A stretch of 64,000 bases of DNA, from positions 188,528 through 252,527 of the forward strand of contig JAKLEN010000004.1 of the NCBI GenBank assembly GCA_022711665.1. The letters run 5' to 3'. The notes beneath the pieces are model-generated. The model worked only from the letters and a program-made list of their open reading frames with translations, was not told the origin of the DNA and ran no database searches. Below are positions 7,396 to 15,777 of this stretch, piece by piece; position 1 is the stretch's first letter; every line of letters begins with the position of its first letter. The DNA is from Acidobacteriota bacterium (lineage in GTDB: Bacteria > Acidobacteriota > Aminicenantia > Aminicenantales > Saccharicenantaceae). The translations under genes and the position numbers were made by a program.

Positions 7396-9720
7396 ATGAT
7401 CAAGGCGCCCGCCCGAATCTCCAGCCGGACCGTCGTCACGGCCGCCGGCCTTCTCGCCGTGCTTTTCCTGGCCCCCGCGCTCCGGGCCGCCCCCCGCGCC
7501 CGCTACCTGGCCTATGCCCGGGCCGCGGCCGACTGGACCTACGCCCACAAGGCGGAGATCCTGGACCAGTGGCGCAGGTCCTTCGACCCGCTCAACGTTT
7601 TCGGCTATCGGGCCCCGGGCGGGCTGCTGGAGATGGCCGTCATCTACGCCTACCTCTATGAGGCGGAGAAAAGGCCCGAGTACGCCGCCCGGGCCAAGGA
7701 GGTCGTCCTGACCTACGGCGACTACCGGTCAGCCTATCCCGAGTCGTCGGTCAAGCTGCGTTCGGACTATGCCGGAGGCGTCCCGGCCCTGTCGGATTTC
7801 TTCACGGTCATGCGCTACATCCGGGCCTTCGACGCCCTGCGGCGCCTCGGCCGCCTCTCCCCGGCCGAGGTCGATAAGGCGACCGGTCTCATCGCCGGCA
7901 GCATGACCTACCTTCTCCGGACAGCCGAATGGGGGCCGATGAACCGGTCGGCCCTGCGGGCCGAATCTCTGGCCTGGGCCGTGCGGGCCCTTCCGGACCA
8001 TCCGGACAGGCCGCGCTGGGAGATGCAGCGCCGGGCCCTGGGCGACGACAACTGGGGCAACTGGCAGATCGAGGACGCGACCATCTATAACGGCGTCTGG
8101 CTCTACTCCCTGCTGGGCTACGCCGACGCCCTGGGCCGGATGAAGGACCTCTTCGCCGCGCCGGAGATGTATTATTACGCCTCCTATTACCTCAACCTCA
8201 TGGCCCCGGCCGGCATCGTGCCCGATCTGGGCGACGCCCACTGGACCTCGAACTGGACGCATTTCCTCGTCTATTTCGAGGCCGCGGCGGCCGCCCTGAA
8301 GGACCCCGGCCTCAAATGGGCGGCGGAGACCATAGCCTCCAGGTTCGTCGATTTCTCCAAGCCGACCAGCGCCGGGCTCGGGGCCATGCTCCTTGACGCC
8401 TATCGCTGGGGCACGGACGCCGTCAGGCCGACCGCGCCGGCGGCCCTGTCGACGGAAGTCATGGAAGACGTTCAGGGCAAGAAGATCGTCTTCCGGGACG
8501 GCTGGACGCCCCGGTCGAGCTATCTCCTTCTCAACTACCGCGACGAAGGCGACGGCGGCCTGAACTTCCGCGATTACCTGCGGGACACCATCCCCGTCGA
8601 GGAAGAGAAGATGACCCACGGCCACGCCGACGAGAACAGCCTCGTCCTGCTGATGTCGGAGGGCTCCGTCCTGCTCCACGACGGCGGCTACCGCGACTTC
8701 ATGCCGTCCGGGCCGTACGGCGCCTACCGCCAGGACTACTTCCACAACCGCCTCTGCGTCCGGCCGGAGAAGATCTTCTGGGGCCAGAAGCAGGGCGAGT
8801 ATCGCTACAGCGTCCGGGACGCCGTCGCCGGCCAGCCGCTCCTCGAATTCCTGCGCGACGCCGGCTCCTACCGCCGCGTCCGGACGCAGAAGGTCGATTT
8901 CCTGACCTTCGCCGACTTCGACTACAGCCGGACCCGACTCATCGACGAAGATTGGGGCTACCAGGCCGACCGGATCGTGGTCTGGGTCAAGGACCCCGGG
9001 TGCTACGTCGTTTTCGACGTCTTCAAGGCCCGGCGCGAGGGGTACTTCACGCTCGGCGCCCTCTGGCACACCCGCCAGGTCTTCGCCCGGGGCGACCATT
9101 GGTACGACACCGGCTACGACAGGATCCAGACGGCCGTCCTGCCCCAGGACCGGCGCCTCCTCCTGCTCTTCCCTCTCCGTGAAGAGCGGATCGAAGGGGT
9201 GGAAGCTGAGAAGCGCCACTATCAGGACGAATGGCTCATCCACCAGTCCTGGGCCCAGCACTTCGAGCTCGGCGAGACCTGCGCCCTGGTCAGCGTCCTC
9301 GTCCCGCACGCCGCGTCCGAGGACCCGCAGGGCTGGCTGGGCCGCGTCTCCGCCGCCCCGGCCGGCCCGGACCGGGCCGCGACGGGCGTCGTCATCAGGA
9401 CGGGAGACCGCGAGATCCTGGTCGGGATCAAGAACGATCTGCGGCGGGATATCAGCCGCGATCATCGCCGGCCGCGCTATACCTACGAGGCCGGGCGGAT
9501 CGAGGTGGCCGGCCTGGAGACCGACGGCGACCTCGTCTTCGCATCCGTCCGCGGCGGCGATATCGACTACACGATAGTCAACCTGACCAAGGCCCTCTTC
9601 CGCGGCCGGACGCTGGTCGAGGCCGGCGAAGGCCAGTACGGCCTGGGTTTCGACGCCAAGCCCGACCGCGGCGGCATCGGCAAGATGAGGTATTGGCGGG
9701 ACCGGAGCCCGGCCCGCTGA
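7396..9720 (+). CDS. Heparinase II/III-like polysaccharide lyase family protein
   Basis: A 774-residue secreted protein with ATG after GAGAGGAG. Residues 1-32 are a signal peptide. An N-terminal (alpha/alpha) toroid-like region spans about residues 35-360 and is rich in Trp and Tyr. A beta-sandwich region follows, with the typical THGHADENS motif of heparinase II/III-like domains near residue 410 and a long C-terminal beta domain. Family members cleave uronic-acid-containing polysaccharides by beta-elimination. It converges with the next gene across 4 bp. The exact substrate (alginate, heparan-like or other uronate glycans) cannot be told from sequence alone. Confidence 0.75.
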   Translation: MIKAPARISSRTVVTAAGLLAVLFLAPALRAAPRARYLAYARAAADWTYAHKAEILDQWRRSFDPLNVFGYRAPGGLLEMAVIYAYLYEAEKRPEYAARAKEVVLTYGDYRSAYPESSVKLRSDYAGGVPALSDFFTVMRYIRAFDALRRLGRLSPAEVDKATGLIAGSMTYLLRTAEWGPMNRSALRAESLAWAVRALPDHPDRPRWEMQRRALGDDNWGNWQIEDATIYNGVWLYSLLGYADALGRMKDLFAAPEMYYYASYYLNLMAPAGIVPDLGDAHWTSNWTHFLVYFEAAAAALKDPGLKWAAETIASRFVDFSKPTSAGLGAMLLDAYRWGTDAVRPTAPAALSTEVMEDVQGKKIVFRDGWTPRSSYLLLNYRDEGDGGLNFRDYLRDTIPVEEEKMTHGHADENSLVLLMSEGSVLLHDGGYRDFMPSGPYGAYRQDYFHNRLCVRPEKIFWGQKQGEYRYSVRDAVAGQPLLEFLRDAGSYRRVRTQKVDFLTFADFDYSRTRLIDEDWGYQADRIVVWVKDPGCYVVFDVFKARREGYFTLGALWHTRQVFARGDHWYDTGYDRIQTAVLPQDRRLLLLFPLREERIEGVEAEKRHYQDEWLIHQSWAQHFELGETCALVSVLVPHAASEDPQGWLGRVSAAPAGPDRAATGVVIRTGDREILVGIKNDLRRDISRDHRRPRYTYEAGRIEVAGLETDGDLVFASVRGGDIDYTIVNLTKALFRGRTLVEAGEGQYGLGFDAKPDRGGIGKMRYWRDRSPAR

Positions 9721-9724
9721 ACGG

Positions 9725-10246
9725 TCAGATGGGCAGGCCCTGCTGCTTGCGCTGGGCCGTCTTCTGCAGCTCCTGGCCCGCGGCCGCGAGCCCGGCCAGC
9801 CGATCGAGGACCATGCGCATCTTGATATTGGCCAGCTTCCTCTTGCCCGTGCGCTGGGTCTCGAAACGGGCGGCGACATAAGCCTCGATGTCGGCGGGGC
9901 CCATGATCGTCTTGAGGAAATCATCGGCCAGCAGCTCGGTCCGCAGGTCTTCGGCGGTCTGGCCCTGGACGACGATCTTGTTCTCCGCCAGGACCTGGGA
10001 GCGCCACATCTCGAAATCCTTGGCGGCATAGATCGGGATGGGGCCGAGAAGCTTCTTGGCGTCCTGGAGGGTCTGGTCGTAGAAGGCCTTGCCTTCCTTG
10101 AGCAGGTTCCTGGCCCGGTAATAATCCGGCGAGGACGCGGCCGTCTGCGGCTCAAGGTAGGATTGGAAGGCCCGGATGGCCTCGTTCAGGATGGCGTGGG
10201 ACCGCGACGCCCGGATATAAATCTCACGCTCGATCTGGACCTGCAT
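9725..10246 (-). CDS. Conserved hypothetical alpha-helical protein
   Basis: I do not recognise this 173-residue protein. It appears soluble and mostly helical, with no signal peptide or transmembrane segment. The C-terminal third is Lys/Arg/Gln-rich (KRKLANIKMRM, KTAQRKQQG). ATG 10246 is preferred over an in-frame GTG at 10276, because that GTG lies within the predicted promoter. It converges with the heparinase-like gene, 4 bp apart, and is followed by nothing co-directional in close contact. Confidence 0.55.
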   Translation of the reverse strand: MQVQIEREIYIRASRSHAILNEAIRAFQSYLEPQTAASSPDYYRARNLLKEGKAFYDQTLQDAKKLLGPIPIYAAKDFEMWRSQVLAENKIVVQGQTAEDLRTELLADDFLKTIMGPADIEAYVAARFETQRTGKRKLANIKMRMVLDRLAGLAAAGQELQKTAQRKQQGLPI

Positions 10247-10266
10247 TCCCCACTGATCCTGGGGGC

Positions 10267-10295
10267 ACCATAACACGGCCCCGGGTCGATGTCAA
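10267..10295 (-). promoter_or_regulatory. Predicted promoter of the 9725-10246 gene
   Basis: TTGACA (10295-10290), a 17-bp spacer and TATGGT (10272-10267) on the minus strand. Its position rules out the upstream GTG as a start and leaves a leader of about 14 nt. Confidence 0.6.
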
Positions 10296-10298
10296 AGA

Positions 10299-11504
10299 CT
10301 ATTTGGACTGGATCGCGGCGGCCACCACGTTGGCCACCTTGCTCCGCAGGGCGATGATGTCACCCTTGTCGTCCGGGTGGACGCGGTTGGTCAGAAAGAC
10401 GACCGTGACGCCCGTATCCGGGTCGATCCAGATCGAGGTCCCGGTGTAGCCGGAATGGCCGTAGGAACGGGGCCCGAAGAGGTCGCCGCGGACGGTGGCG
10501 TAGTCGGTGTCGATGTCCCAGCCGAGGCCCCGGCCGGCCGGGGCCAGCCGGGGGTAGATCTCCGTCATGCGCTCGACGGCCAGCCGGCTGAGGACGCGGA
10601 CGCCGTTCCAGGTCCCGCCCGCGAGGAGCATCTGGGCGAAGACGGCCAAGTCGTCAGCCGTCGAGAACAGCCCGGCGTTGCCCGAGACGCCGCCCTGAAG
10701 GCGGGCCAGGGGGTCATGGACGATCCCTCTCCAGGGCCGGCCATCGACGACCTCGGTCGGCACGCACAGGTCAAGCGCCTCCGCCGGCGGCCGGAAGAAG
10801 GTCCGGGTCAGGCCCAGCGGCTTGAAGACGTTCTCGGCGACGAATTCGTCCAGGGGCCGGCCGGAAACCTTTTCCACGATGCCGGCCAGGGTTATGTAGT
10901 TGAGGCAGCTGTAGACGAATTCCCCGCCGGCCGGCCCTTCCTTGGGGATGGCGGCTATGTACTTTACCAGGTCGGCCGTCGGGCACGGCGCGCCGAGCTT
11001 CCGGGCCGCTTCCTCGGCGTCGGTGTAGGGCGGCAAGCCGGAGGTGTGGGTCAGCAGGTTGTAGAGCCGGGCTTCTTCGCCGGGCCGGCCCTTCTCGCCG
11101 TACCAGGTCGAGAACCCGGGCACGTAGAGACGGACCCGGTCCCAGAGCCGGATGTCGCCGCGTTCGACCAGGATCATGATCGCGGTGGCCGTGGCTACCG
11201 GCTTGGTCACCGAGGCCAGGTCGAAGATCATGTCCGGGGTCATGGGCCGGGTCTCGGGCACCCACTGGGACGATCCGAAGGCCTTCCGGTAGACGATCTT
11301 GCCGTTCCGGGCCACGAGCAGGACCGCCCCCGGGAAATCCTTGCGGCCCAGGGCCGCCGCCATCAGACCGTCTAGGCGGGCCAGCCGGGCCGAGGACATG
11401 CCCACGGCCTCCGGCCGGGCCGCCGGCAGGGAGGCGGCCGGCGCCGGGAGTCCGGCGGATAGAACGGCCAGGACGACTAGAGCCGGGACCGAAAGCGTGC
11501 GCAT
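10299..11504 (-). CDS. Serine hydrolase of the beta-lactamase/class C PBP family
   Basis: A 401-residue exported protein. ATG 11504 has GGGAGG 5 nt upstream, and a signal peptide covers residues 1-24. The acylation motif is S98-V-T-K101 (LASVTKPV). The second motif reads Y198-S-C where most family members have Y-x-N, so the third position is substituted. The KTG-box equivalent is HSGYTG. Members are D-aminopeptidases, esterases, EstB-like enzymes or peptidoglycan-modifying proteins; resistance activity should not be assumed. It lies 20 bp after the CBM9-like gene and may share its transcript. Confidence 0.8.
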   Translation of the reverse strand: MRTLSVPALVVLAVLSAGLPAPAASLPAARPEAVGMSSARLARLDGLMAAALGRKDFPGAVLLVARNGKIVYRKAFGSSQWVPETRPMTPDMIFDLASVTKPVATATAIMILVERGDIRLWDRVRLYVPGFSTWYGEKGRPGEEARLYNLLTHTSGLPPYTDAEEAARKLGAPCPTADLVKYIAAIPKEGPAGGEFVYSCLNYITLAGIVEKVSGRPLDEFVAENVFKPLGLTRTFFRPPAEALDLCVPTEVVDGRPWRGIVHDPLARLQGGVSGNAGLFSTADDLAVFAQMLLAGGTWNGVRVLSRLAVERMTEIYPRLAPAGRGLGWDIDTDYATVRGDLFGPRSYGHSGYTGTSIWIDPDTGVTVVFLTNRVHPDDKGDIIALRSKVANVVAAAIQSK

Positions 11505-11524
11505 GGCGGCCTCCCCTCTTCCTC

Positions 11525-12676
11525 TCACTCGGCCGCCGGCGCGGCCGGCGACGTCTTCCAGACCAGGCCGTCCTGGCGGATATGCCAGGCCTCGCCGTTC
11601 TTGGCCGTGTAGACGGCCTCGAACAGGCTGGCCGTCGTCTGGACGGCCGGCGGATAGGACCAGCCTTTGATCTTCAGGGCCGGTTCGGTCTTGAGCCCCA
11701 GGGCGCCGAGATCGGCGCTAAACGACCCCTTCCCGAACTCGAGGGCCCGCTCGGCGTAATAGATCCGGCGCAGGGCCCATTTCACCTTCTCCTCGGGGCG
11801 GTCGACGAATCTCTCCTTGCCCTTGCCGGGAAGCTTCGACGAGAACTGGACATAGCTCCACATCTCGGGATAATGGATGTTGACGACGCCCTGCGGCGCC
11901 CAGGTCCAATTGTCCTCGGGCAGGCTCTGGCCCGCGCCGGGGTCCTTGGCCTTGACATAGGCCCCCTTCTCGACGTCCAGGCGATATTCGACGCGCGAGA
12001 AATTGACCCGCCACTGGTCCCCGGGCGCCGGCCTTTCCGGCTTGCCGGGTAGGCATTCCCGGAGCACGGCGAACGGCAGGGCGATCTCGACCGTCCAGGC
12101 CTTGTCGCGGTCCGAGGGATCGTTGAGCGTGCCCATGAGATGAACTCCGGTCTTGAGCCCCTGGATGTCCCAGGAATGGACGGCCGGCCCGCCGTCACGG
12201 TAGGGCCTGACCAGGAGCAGGTCCCAAACTGTGTTCAGGGCGTTCATCTCCAGCTCGTAGTAGTCGTGGGTATCGCCGTCGGGGTCGACAAAGACCTCGA
12301 AGTCGTTGTCCTGGTAGATGATGGAGTCCCGGGCCGTCAGGGTGGCCCAAAGATTGGGCTCCTCGAGATAAGCCCCGATATAGAGATAGTCGTCGTCCCA
12401 GAGCATCTGGGCCCGGGTGCGGTAGCGCGGAGCGGGCTTGGCCGGGCCCTCGATATCGCCGAAGACCTCCGTCCAGTCGGCGTCGGCCCAGGCGGCGTCA
12501 TCGAGCCGGCCGTCGATCTTGATCGGGCCGGGAGCGCGGCGGCAGACGTATTCGAACGGGGCGAAGGCGGTCTTGGGCTCGGCGATATGAAAGCGCGGCA
12601 GGACGGCGAAGGCCGCCGCGGTCACGAGCAGCCCGCCGGCCGCCAGTGAGCCGCGAATCAGGAACGTCCTTTTCAT
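11525..12676 (-). CDS. CBM9-like carbohydrate-binding exported protein
   Basis: A 383-residue protein with ATG after GGAGG (4-nt spacer). Residues 1-25 are a signal sequence. From about residue 45 it shows the family-9 carbohydrate-binding fold: IDGRLDDAAWADADW, then ARAQMLWDDDYLYIGAYL-like strands, then NDFEVFVDPDGD with acidic calcium-type positions. CBM9-like proteins of this length without a catalytic domain are common near sugar-degradation genes and may bind a released glycan. No enzyme domain is visible. It sits between a serine hydrolase and a ProX/YbaK protein in a three-gene co-directional run. Confidence 0.8.
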   Translation of the reverse strand: MKRTFLIRGSLAAGGLLVTAAAFAVLPRFHIAEPKTAFAPFEYVCRRAPGPIKIDGRLDDAAWADADWTEVFGDIEGPAKPAPRYRTRAQMLWDDDYLYIGAYLEEPNLWATLTARDSIIYQDNDFEVFVDPDGDTHDYYELEMNALNTVWDLLLVRPYRDGGPAVHSWDIQGLKTGVHLMGTLNDPSDRDKAWTVEIALPFAVLRECLPGKPERPAPGDQWRVNFSRVEYRLDVEKGAYVKAKDPGAGQSLPEDNWTWAPQGVVNIHYPEMWSYVQFSSKLPGKGKERFVDRPEEKVKWALRRIYYAERALEFGKGSFSADLGALGLKTEPALKIKGWSYPPAVQTTASLFEAVYTAKNGEAWHIRQDGLVWKTSPAAPAAE

Positions 12677-12690
12677 GGAACCTCCGTTGA

Positions 12691-13188
12691 TCAGAGTTCC
12701 AGCCAGATGACGGCGTTGCCGCGCCAGGCCAGGAACTTCTCGAAACCGGCCAGGGGGATCTCCAGCGAGGCCGTGTTGATGTTGGGATGGAAGACCAGGG
12801 CCCGGCTGGACTTGAGGTCCGCGTCGCAGACGACGCGGACCTCCCGGGCCTCGTCATTTATCAGGCCGAAGGGCGAGACCGAGCCGGGGTCGAGACCGAG
12901 CCAGCGCTTGAGCCGCGCGGCCGAGGCGAAGCTGAAACGGTCCTCGCCGAGCGAAGCGGCCAGGCGCTTGAGGTCGATGCCACGGCTGACGGAGGCGATG
13001 ACCAGGTAGTGACGGTTGCCCTTGTAGTTGCGCAGGAACAGGTTCTTGCAGTGCGTGCCCTCGAGGCCGGCCCAATAGGCCTCGGCCGCCTCGACCGTCG
13101 GGACGGGCGGATGCTCGAGGCGGACATAAGCGATCCCCAGTGCGTCGAGCGCTTCGAGGACAGGGTGTTCGATCTCGGCGATGGCCAT
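12691..13188 (-). CDS. ProX/YbaK-type aminoacyl-tRNA deacylase
   Basis: A 165-residue cytosolic protein of the YbaK/ProX editing family, which hydrolyses mischarged aminoacyl-tRNA such as Ala-tRNA(Pro). The family pattern is visible: EHPPVPTVEAAEA, then HCKNLFLRNYKGNRHYLV with the conserved Lys, then SVSPFGLIND near the C-terminus. Length fits the stand-alone deacylases. ATG 13188 was chosen because the family's N-terminus begins there. It has no Shine-Dalgarno, and a -10 element lies 8 nt upstream, so the mRNA may be leaderless. Confidence 0.85.
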   Translation of the reverse strand: MAIAEIEHPVLEALDALGIAYVRLEHPPVPTVEAAEAYWAGLEGTHCKNLFLRNYKGNRHYLVIASVSRGIDLKRLAASLGEDRFSFASAARLKRWLGLDPGSVSPFGLINDEAREVRVVCDADLKSSRALVFHPNINTASLEIPLAGFEKFLAWRGNAVIWLEL

Positions 13189-13196
13189 CAACAGAC

Positions 13197-13226
13197 ACAA
13201 TAGTCCAAAGGCCTAACGGGGCGCAA
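13197..13226 (-). promoter_or_regulatory. Predicted promoter placing the ProX/YbaK start at the mRNA 5' end
   Basis: TTGCGC (13226-13221), 18 bp, TATTGT (13202-13197) on the minus strand. The -10 ends 8 nt before the ATG, implying a nearly leaderless transcript. Confidence 0.45.
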
Positions 13227-14112
13227 GCCGGGTTTCTGCCAGGACGGGGTTATGATCGGAGACGAAGCGGCCGGCCCAGGCCGCCGGCAGGATCCCGACG
13301 CGGAGAACGGCGAACGACGGGCTGACGAAGATGTGGTCAATGGGCAGCCCTGCCGGGCTCTCGGCCCGGAAGCCGTTGAACGAGCCGGGCGGACCGTAAG
13401 GCGGCTCGCCGGACGCCTGGCGGGCATCGCGAAGGCGGGGCGCCTGGCCACCGGCCGCAACCAGTGTTTCGTAAGCGGCCTCCTCGCGAGTGCAGTTGAA
13501 GTCGCCCGTCAGCACGACGGGCGCGTTCCCGGCGATCCGGGGCAGGGCGGCCAGGACGAGCGCGGCGCTCTCCCGGCGGGCCCGTTCGCCCAGGTGATCG
13601 AAGTGGGTGTTGAAAGCCACGATCTCCCGGCCGGACCAGGCATCCTTAAGGCGGGCCCAGGTGACGACGCGGGCGCAGGCCGCGTCCCAGCCTTTGACGC
13701 CGGGCTTGTCCGGCGTCTCGGACAGCCAGAAGGTCGAGGAGGCCAGCAGCCGGAACCTTTCCTTGAGGAAGAAGATCGGGTTGTACTCCCCCGCCTCCTT
13801 CCCGTCATCACGGCCGGCGCCGACCCAGCCGTATCCCGGCAGCCGGGTCTCCAGGTCCCTGAGCTGGGAGACGAGAACCTCCTGTAGACCGGCGATATGG
13901 GGCCGGTGAAAGGCGATCATGCCGGCGGCGATGTCCCGGCGCAGGGGCCAGGCGTTCGCTCCGTCGGCCGGGGTGTCCAGACGGATATTGAAGGTCATGA
14001 CGCGGAGGGCCAGGGCGGCCTCCCGGGCCGGCCCCGGCAGGCGCGAACAGGACAAGAGGGAGAGCGGGAGGAGAAGTCCCAGAACCGGGCCGCGGCGGCG
14101 TCGTTGTGTCAT
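13213..14112 (-). CDS. Endonuclease/exonuclease/phosphatase (EEP) family lipoprotein
   Basis: A 299-residue protein starting at ATG 14112 with GGAGG 9 nt upstream. The N-terminus carries a lipobox (SLLSC), so it is likely a lipoprotein. The EEP fold motifs appear in order: VMTFNIRLD, GLQEV (metal-binding Glu), FNTHFDHLG, TGDFNCT and the C-terminal SDHNPV catalytic Asp-His. Secreted members of this branch act as DNases, sphingomyelinases or phosphodiesterases; the substrate is not clear. It has its own strong promoter, divergent from the Old Yellow Enzyme gene. Confidence 0.85.
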   Translation of the reverse strand: MTQRRRRGPVLGLLLPLSLLSCSRLPGPAREAALALRVMTFNIRLDTPADGANAWPLRRDIAAGMIAFHRPHIAGLQEVLVSQLRDLETRLPGYGWVGAGRDDGKEAGEYNPIFFLKERFRLLASSTFWLSETPDKPGVKGWDAACARVVTWARLKDAWSGREIVAFNTHFDHLGERARRESAALVLAALPRIAGNAPVVLTGDFNCTREEAAYETLVAAGGQAPRLRDARQASGEPPYGPPGSFNGFRAESPAGLPIDHIFVSPSFAVLRVGILPAAWAGRFVSDHNPVLAETRLAPR

Positions 14113-14136
14113 TGTTCGGGTCCTCCGAGGCACTGG

Positions 14137-14165
14137 ATTATACCAACCGCCGCCGCGGCCGGCAA
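14137..14165 (-). promoter_or_regulatory. Predicted sigma70-type promoter of the EEP lipoprotein gene
   Basis: TTGCCG (14165-14160), 17 bp, perfect TATAAT (14142-14137) on the minus strand, 24 nt before the start codon. Confidence 0.7.
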
Positions 14166-14204
14166 CGGTCACCGCCCCCCGCGCGGCCCTCGGGCCCGCC
14201 GGCG

Positions 14205-14233
14205 TCGTCCTGAATCCCCGATTCCGCTAGAAT
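14205..14233 (+). promoter_or_regulatory. Predicted promoter giving a leaderless OYE transcript
   Basis: Weak -35 TCGTCC (14205-14210), 17 bp, TAGAAT (14228-14233). The -10 ends 6 nt before ATG 14240, where transcription would start at or next to the A of the ATG. Confidence 0.45.
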
Positions 14234-14239
14234 AGGGTC

Positions 14240-15325
14240 ATGAGCATCCTCTTCACGCCGGTCAGGATCGGCGGCCTCGTCGTGCCCAACCGCTTTGTCC
14301 GCTCGGCCACTCATGATTACATGGCCGACGACGAAGGCCGCGTCACGGACGCCAACGTCGCCCTTTTCTCCCGCCTGGCGGAGGGCGAGGTCGGCCTCAT
14401 TGTCACCGGGCACGCCTTCGTCCGGCCCTCGGGCAAGGCCAGCCCGCGACAGATCGCGGTCTGCAGCGACCGCTTCATCGAGGGCCTGGCCCGCATCCCC
14501 GCGGCCGTCCACGGCTTTCCGTCGAGGGTCTTCCTACAGATCGCCCACGCCGGCCGCCAGACCAAGCCCAGGCTCTGCGGCGGCGTCCCCGTCTCCCCTT
14601 CCGCTGTCTATGATCCTGTCTCAAAGGTCAGGCCCCGGGAACTGGCCCGGGAAGAAATCCCGGCTCTAGTCTCCGACTTCGTCGCCGCCGCTCGCCGGGC
14701 CCAGCGGGCCGGCTTCGACGGGGTCCAGCTCCACGCCGCCCACGGCTACCTCATCTCCAGTTTCCTGTCCCCCCACACCAACCGCCGGACCGACGAGTGG
14801 GGCGGGCCGGTCGGGAACCGGGCCCGGATCCTCCTCGAGGTCCTGGGCGGCGTCAAGTCCGCCTGCGGAGCGTCGTTCCCGGTCATCGTCAAGCTCAATT
14901 CGACGGACCTCATGGAGGGCGGCCTGACCCTTGACGACGCCATTGCCGTCGCCCGGCTGCTCGACGCGAACGGCATCGACGGCATCGAGGTGAGCGGCGG
15001 CATGGCCGAGGCCGGCCTGGGATCGATGTGGCCGGGGCTGCGGCGCGAAGAGGATGAGGGTTATTTCGTCGACGCCGCGGCCAGGATCAAGCAGGCGGTC
15101 CGCGTCCCCGTCTTCGGCCTCGGCGGCATCCGCACTCTGGCCGCGGCCGAGCGCATGGTCGCGGACGGCCGCGTCGATCTTGTTTCCCTGAGCCGGCCGC
15201 TCATCCGCGATCCTTTCCTGGTCAGGAACTTCCGCGAAGGCCGGGCGGCCAGGTCGGGATGCGTCTCCTGCAACAAGTGCCAGAGCCTGCGCGGCATCCG
15301 CTGCGCCGGGCCCAAGGAACTCTAG
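14240..15325 (+). CDS. NADH:flavin oxidoreductase, Old Yellow Enzyme family
   Basis: A 361-residue FMN-binding TIM-barrel oxidoreductase. The N-terminus (FTPVRIGGLVVPNRFVRSA) and the block HAAHGYLISSFLSPHTNRR hold the catalytic His pair and family signature. FGLGGIRTLAAAERMVADG is the phosphate-binding end of the FMN site. The C-terminus ends in a Cys-rich stretch (CVSCNKC), like the start of the iron-sulfur region of 2,4-dienoyl-CoA reductases but without the further domains, so this is the short form. It likely reduces activated C=C bonds. No Shine-Dalgarno precedes the ATG. Confidence 0.88.
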   Translation: MSILFTPVRIGGLVVPNRFVRSATHDYMADDEGRVTDANVALFSRLAEGEVGLIVTGHAFVRPSGKASPRQIAVCSDRFIEGLARIPAAVHGFPSRVFLQIAHAGRQTKPRLCGGVPVSPSAVYDPVSKVRPRELAREEIPALVSDFVAAARRAQRAGFDGVQLHAAHGYLISSFLSPHTNRRTDEWGGPVGNRARILLEVLGGVKSACGASFPVIVKLNSTDLMEGGLTLDDAIAVARLLDANGIDGIEVSGGMAEAGLGSMWPGLRREEDEGYFVDAAARIKQAVRVPVFGLGGIRTLAAAERMVADGRVDLVSLSRPLIRDPFLVRNFREGRAARSGCVSCNKCQSLRGIRCAGPKEL

Positions 15326-15371
15326 GCCTGGATCCGCCGGGTCCGTCACGGCCCGGGGACGAGACCGGCTC

Positions 15372-15671
15372 CTAGCGGTGCCTCAGGAAGAATAGCAGGG
15401 CCACCAGGGCGATGGCCAGCAGGATCGAATAGAGGGCCCGCCGCCGTCTCGCGGCCAGGAAGTCCTCCGCGGCGCTTTCGTCAATGTAATAAGTCTCCGG
15501 CCGCCGCCCCTGTCGGAAGACGTCCCTGTCCTCCATCCTCCGGAAGATGCCGCTCGGCTTGACGCCGATCTCGCTCAGGGTCCGGGCCAGGTTCGGGTCC
15601 GTCGCCCCGGCCCGCCGGAACTTCCTCAGGTATTCATTCTGCTTGATGATGATATAGGCGTCGTTGCCCAT
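15372..15671 (-). CDS. Small hypothetical protein with C-terminal membrane anchor
   Basis: A 99-residue protein of unknown function. About 75 charged residues with no recognised motif are followed by one C-terminal transmembrane helix (residues ~79-96) ending LRHR, a tail-anchor layout with the bulk in the cytoplasm. The N-terminal half (IIIKQNEYLRKFRRAGA, LARTLSEIG) looks helical and basic. It has its own TATAAT promoter and lies between the OYE gene and the DUF4838 gene without sharing a transcript with either. Confidence 0.6.
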   Translation of the reverse strand: MGNDAYIIIKQNEYLRKFRRAGATDPNLARTLSEIGVKPSGIFRRMEDRDVFRQGRRPETYYIDESAAEDFLAARRRRALYSILLAIALVALLFFLRHR

Positions 15672-15708
15672 GCCTCACTTCCCTGATCGGTATTTTTCGT
15701 CGCGCCCC

Positions 15709-15738
15709 ATTATACGCCGAACGGCCGGCCCGTTTCGA
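15709..15738 (-). promoter_or_regulatory. Predicted promoter of the tail-anchored hypothetical gene
   Basis: TCGAAA (15738-15733), 18 bp, TATAAT (15714-15709) on the minus strand, 37 nt before the start. Confidence 0.6.
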
Positions 15739-15740
15739 GC

Positions 15741-15771
15741 CTGACGGCGCCGGCCGGCCCTATGTTAGAAT
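15741..15771 (+). promoter_or_regulatory. Predicted promoter giving a leaderless DUF4838 transcript
   Basis: CTGACG (15741-15746), 19 bp, TAGAAT (15766-15771). The -10 ends 6 nt before ATG 15778, and no ribosome site lies between. Confidence 0.4.
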
Positions 15772-15777
15772 GCGCCC

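Noticed and set aside
7729..10155. 808-residue minus-strand open frame opposite the heparinase-like gene
   Set aside because: High GC leaves the antisense frame open; no start site or family motif, and the two genuine genes here explain the region.
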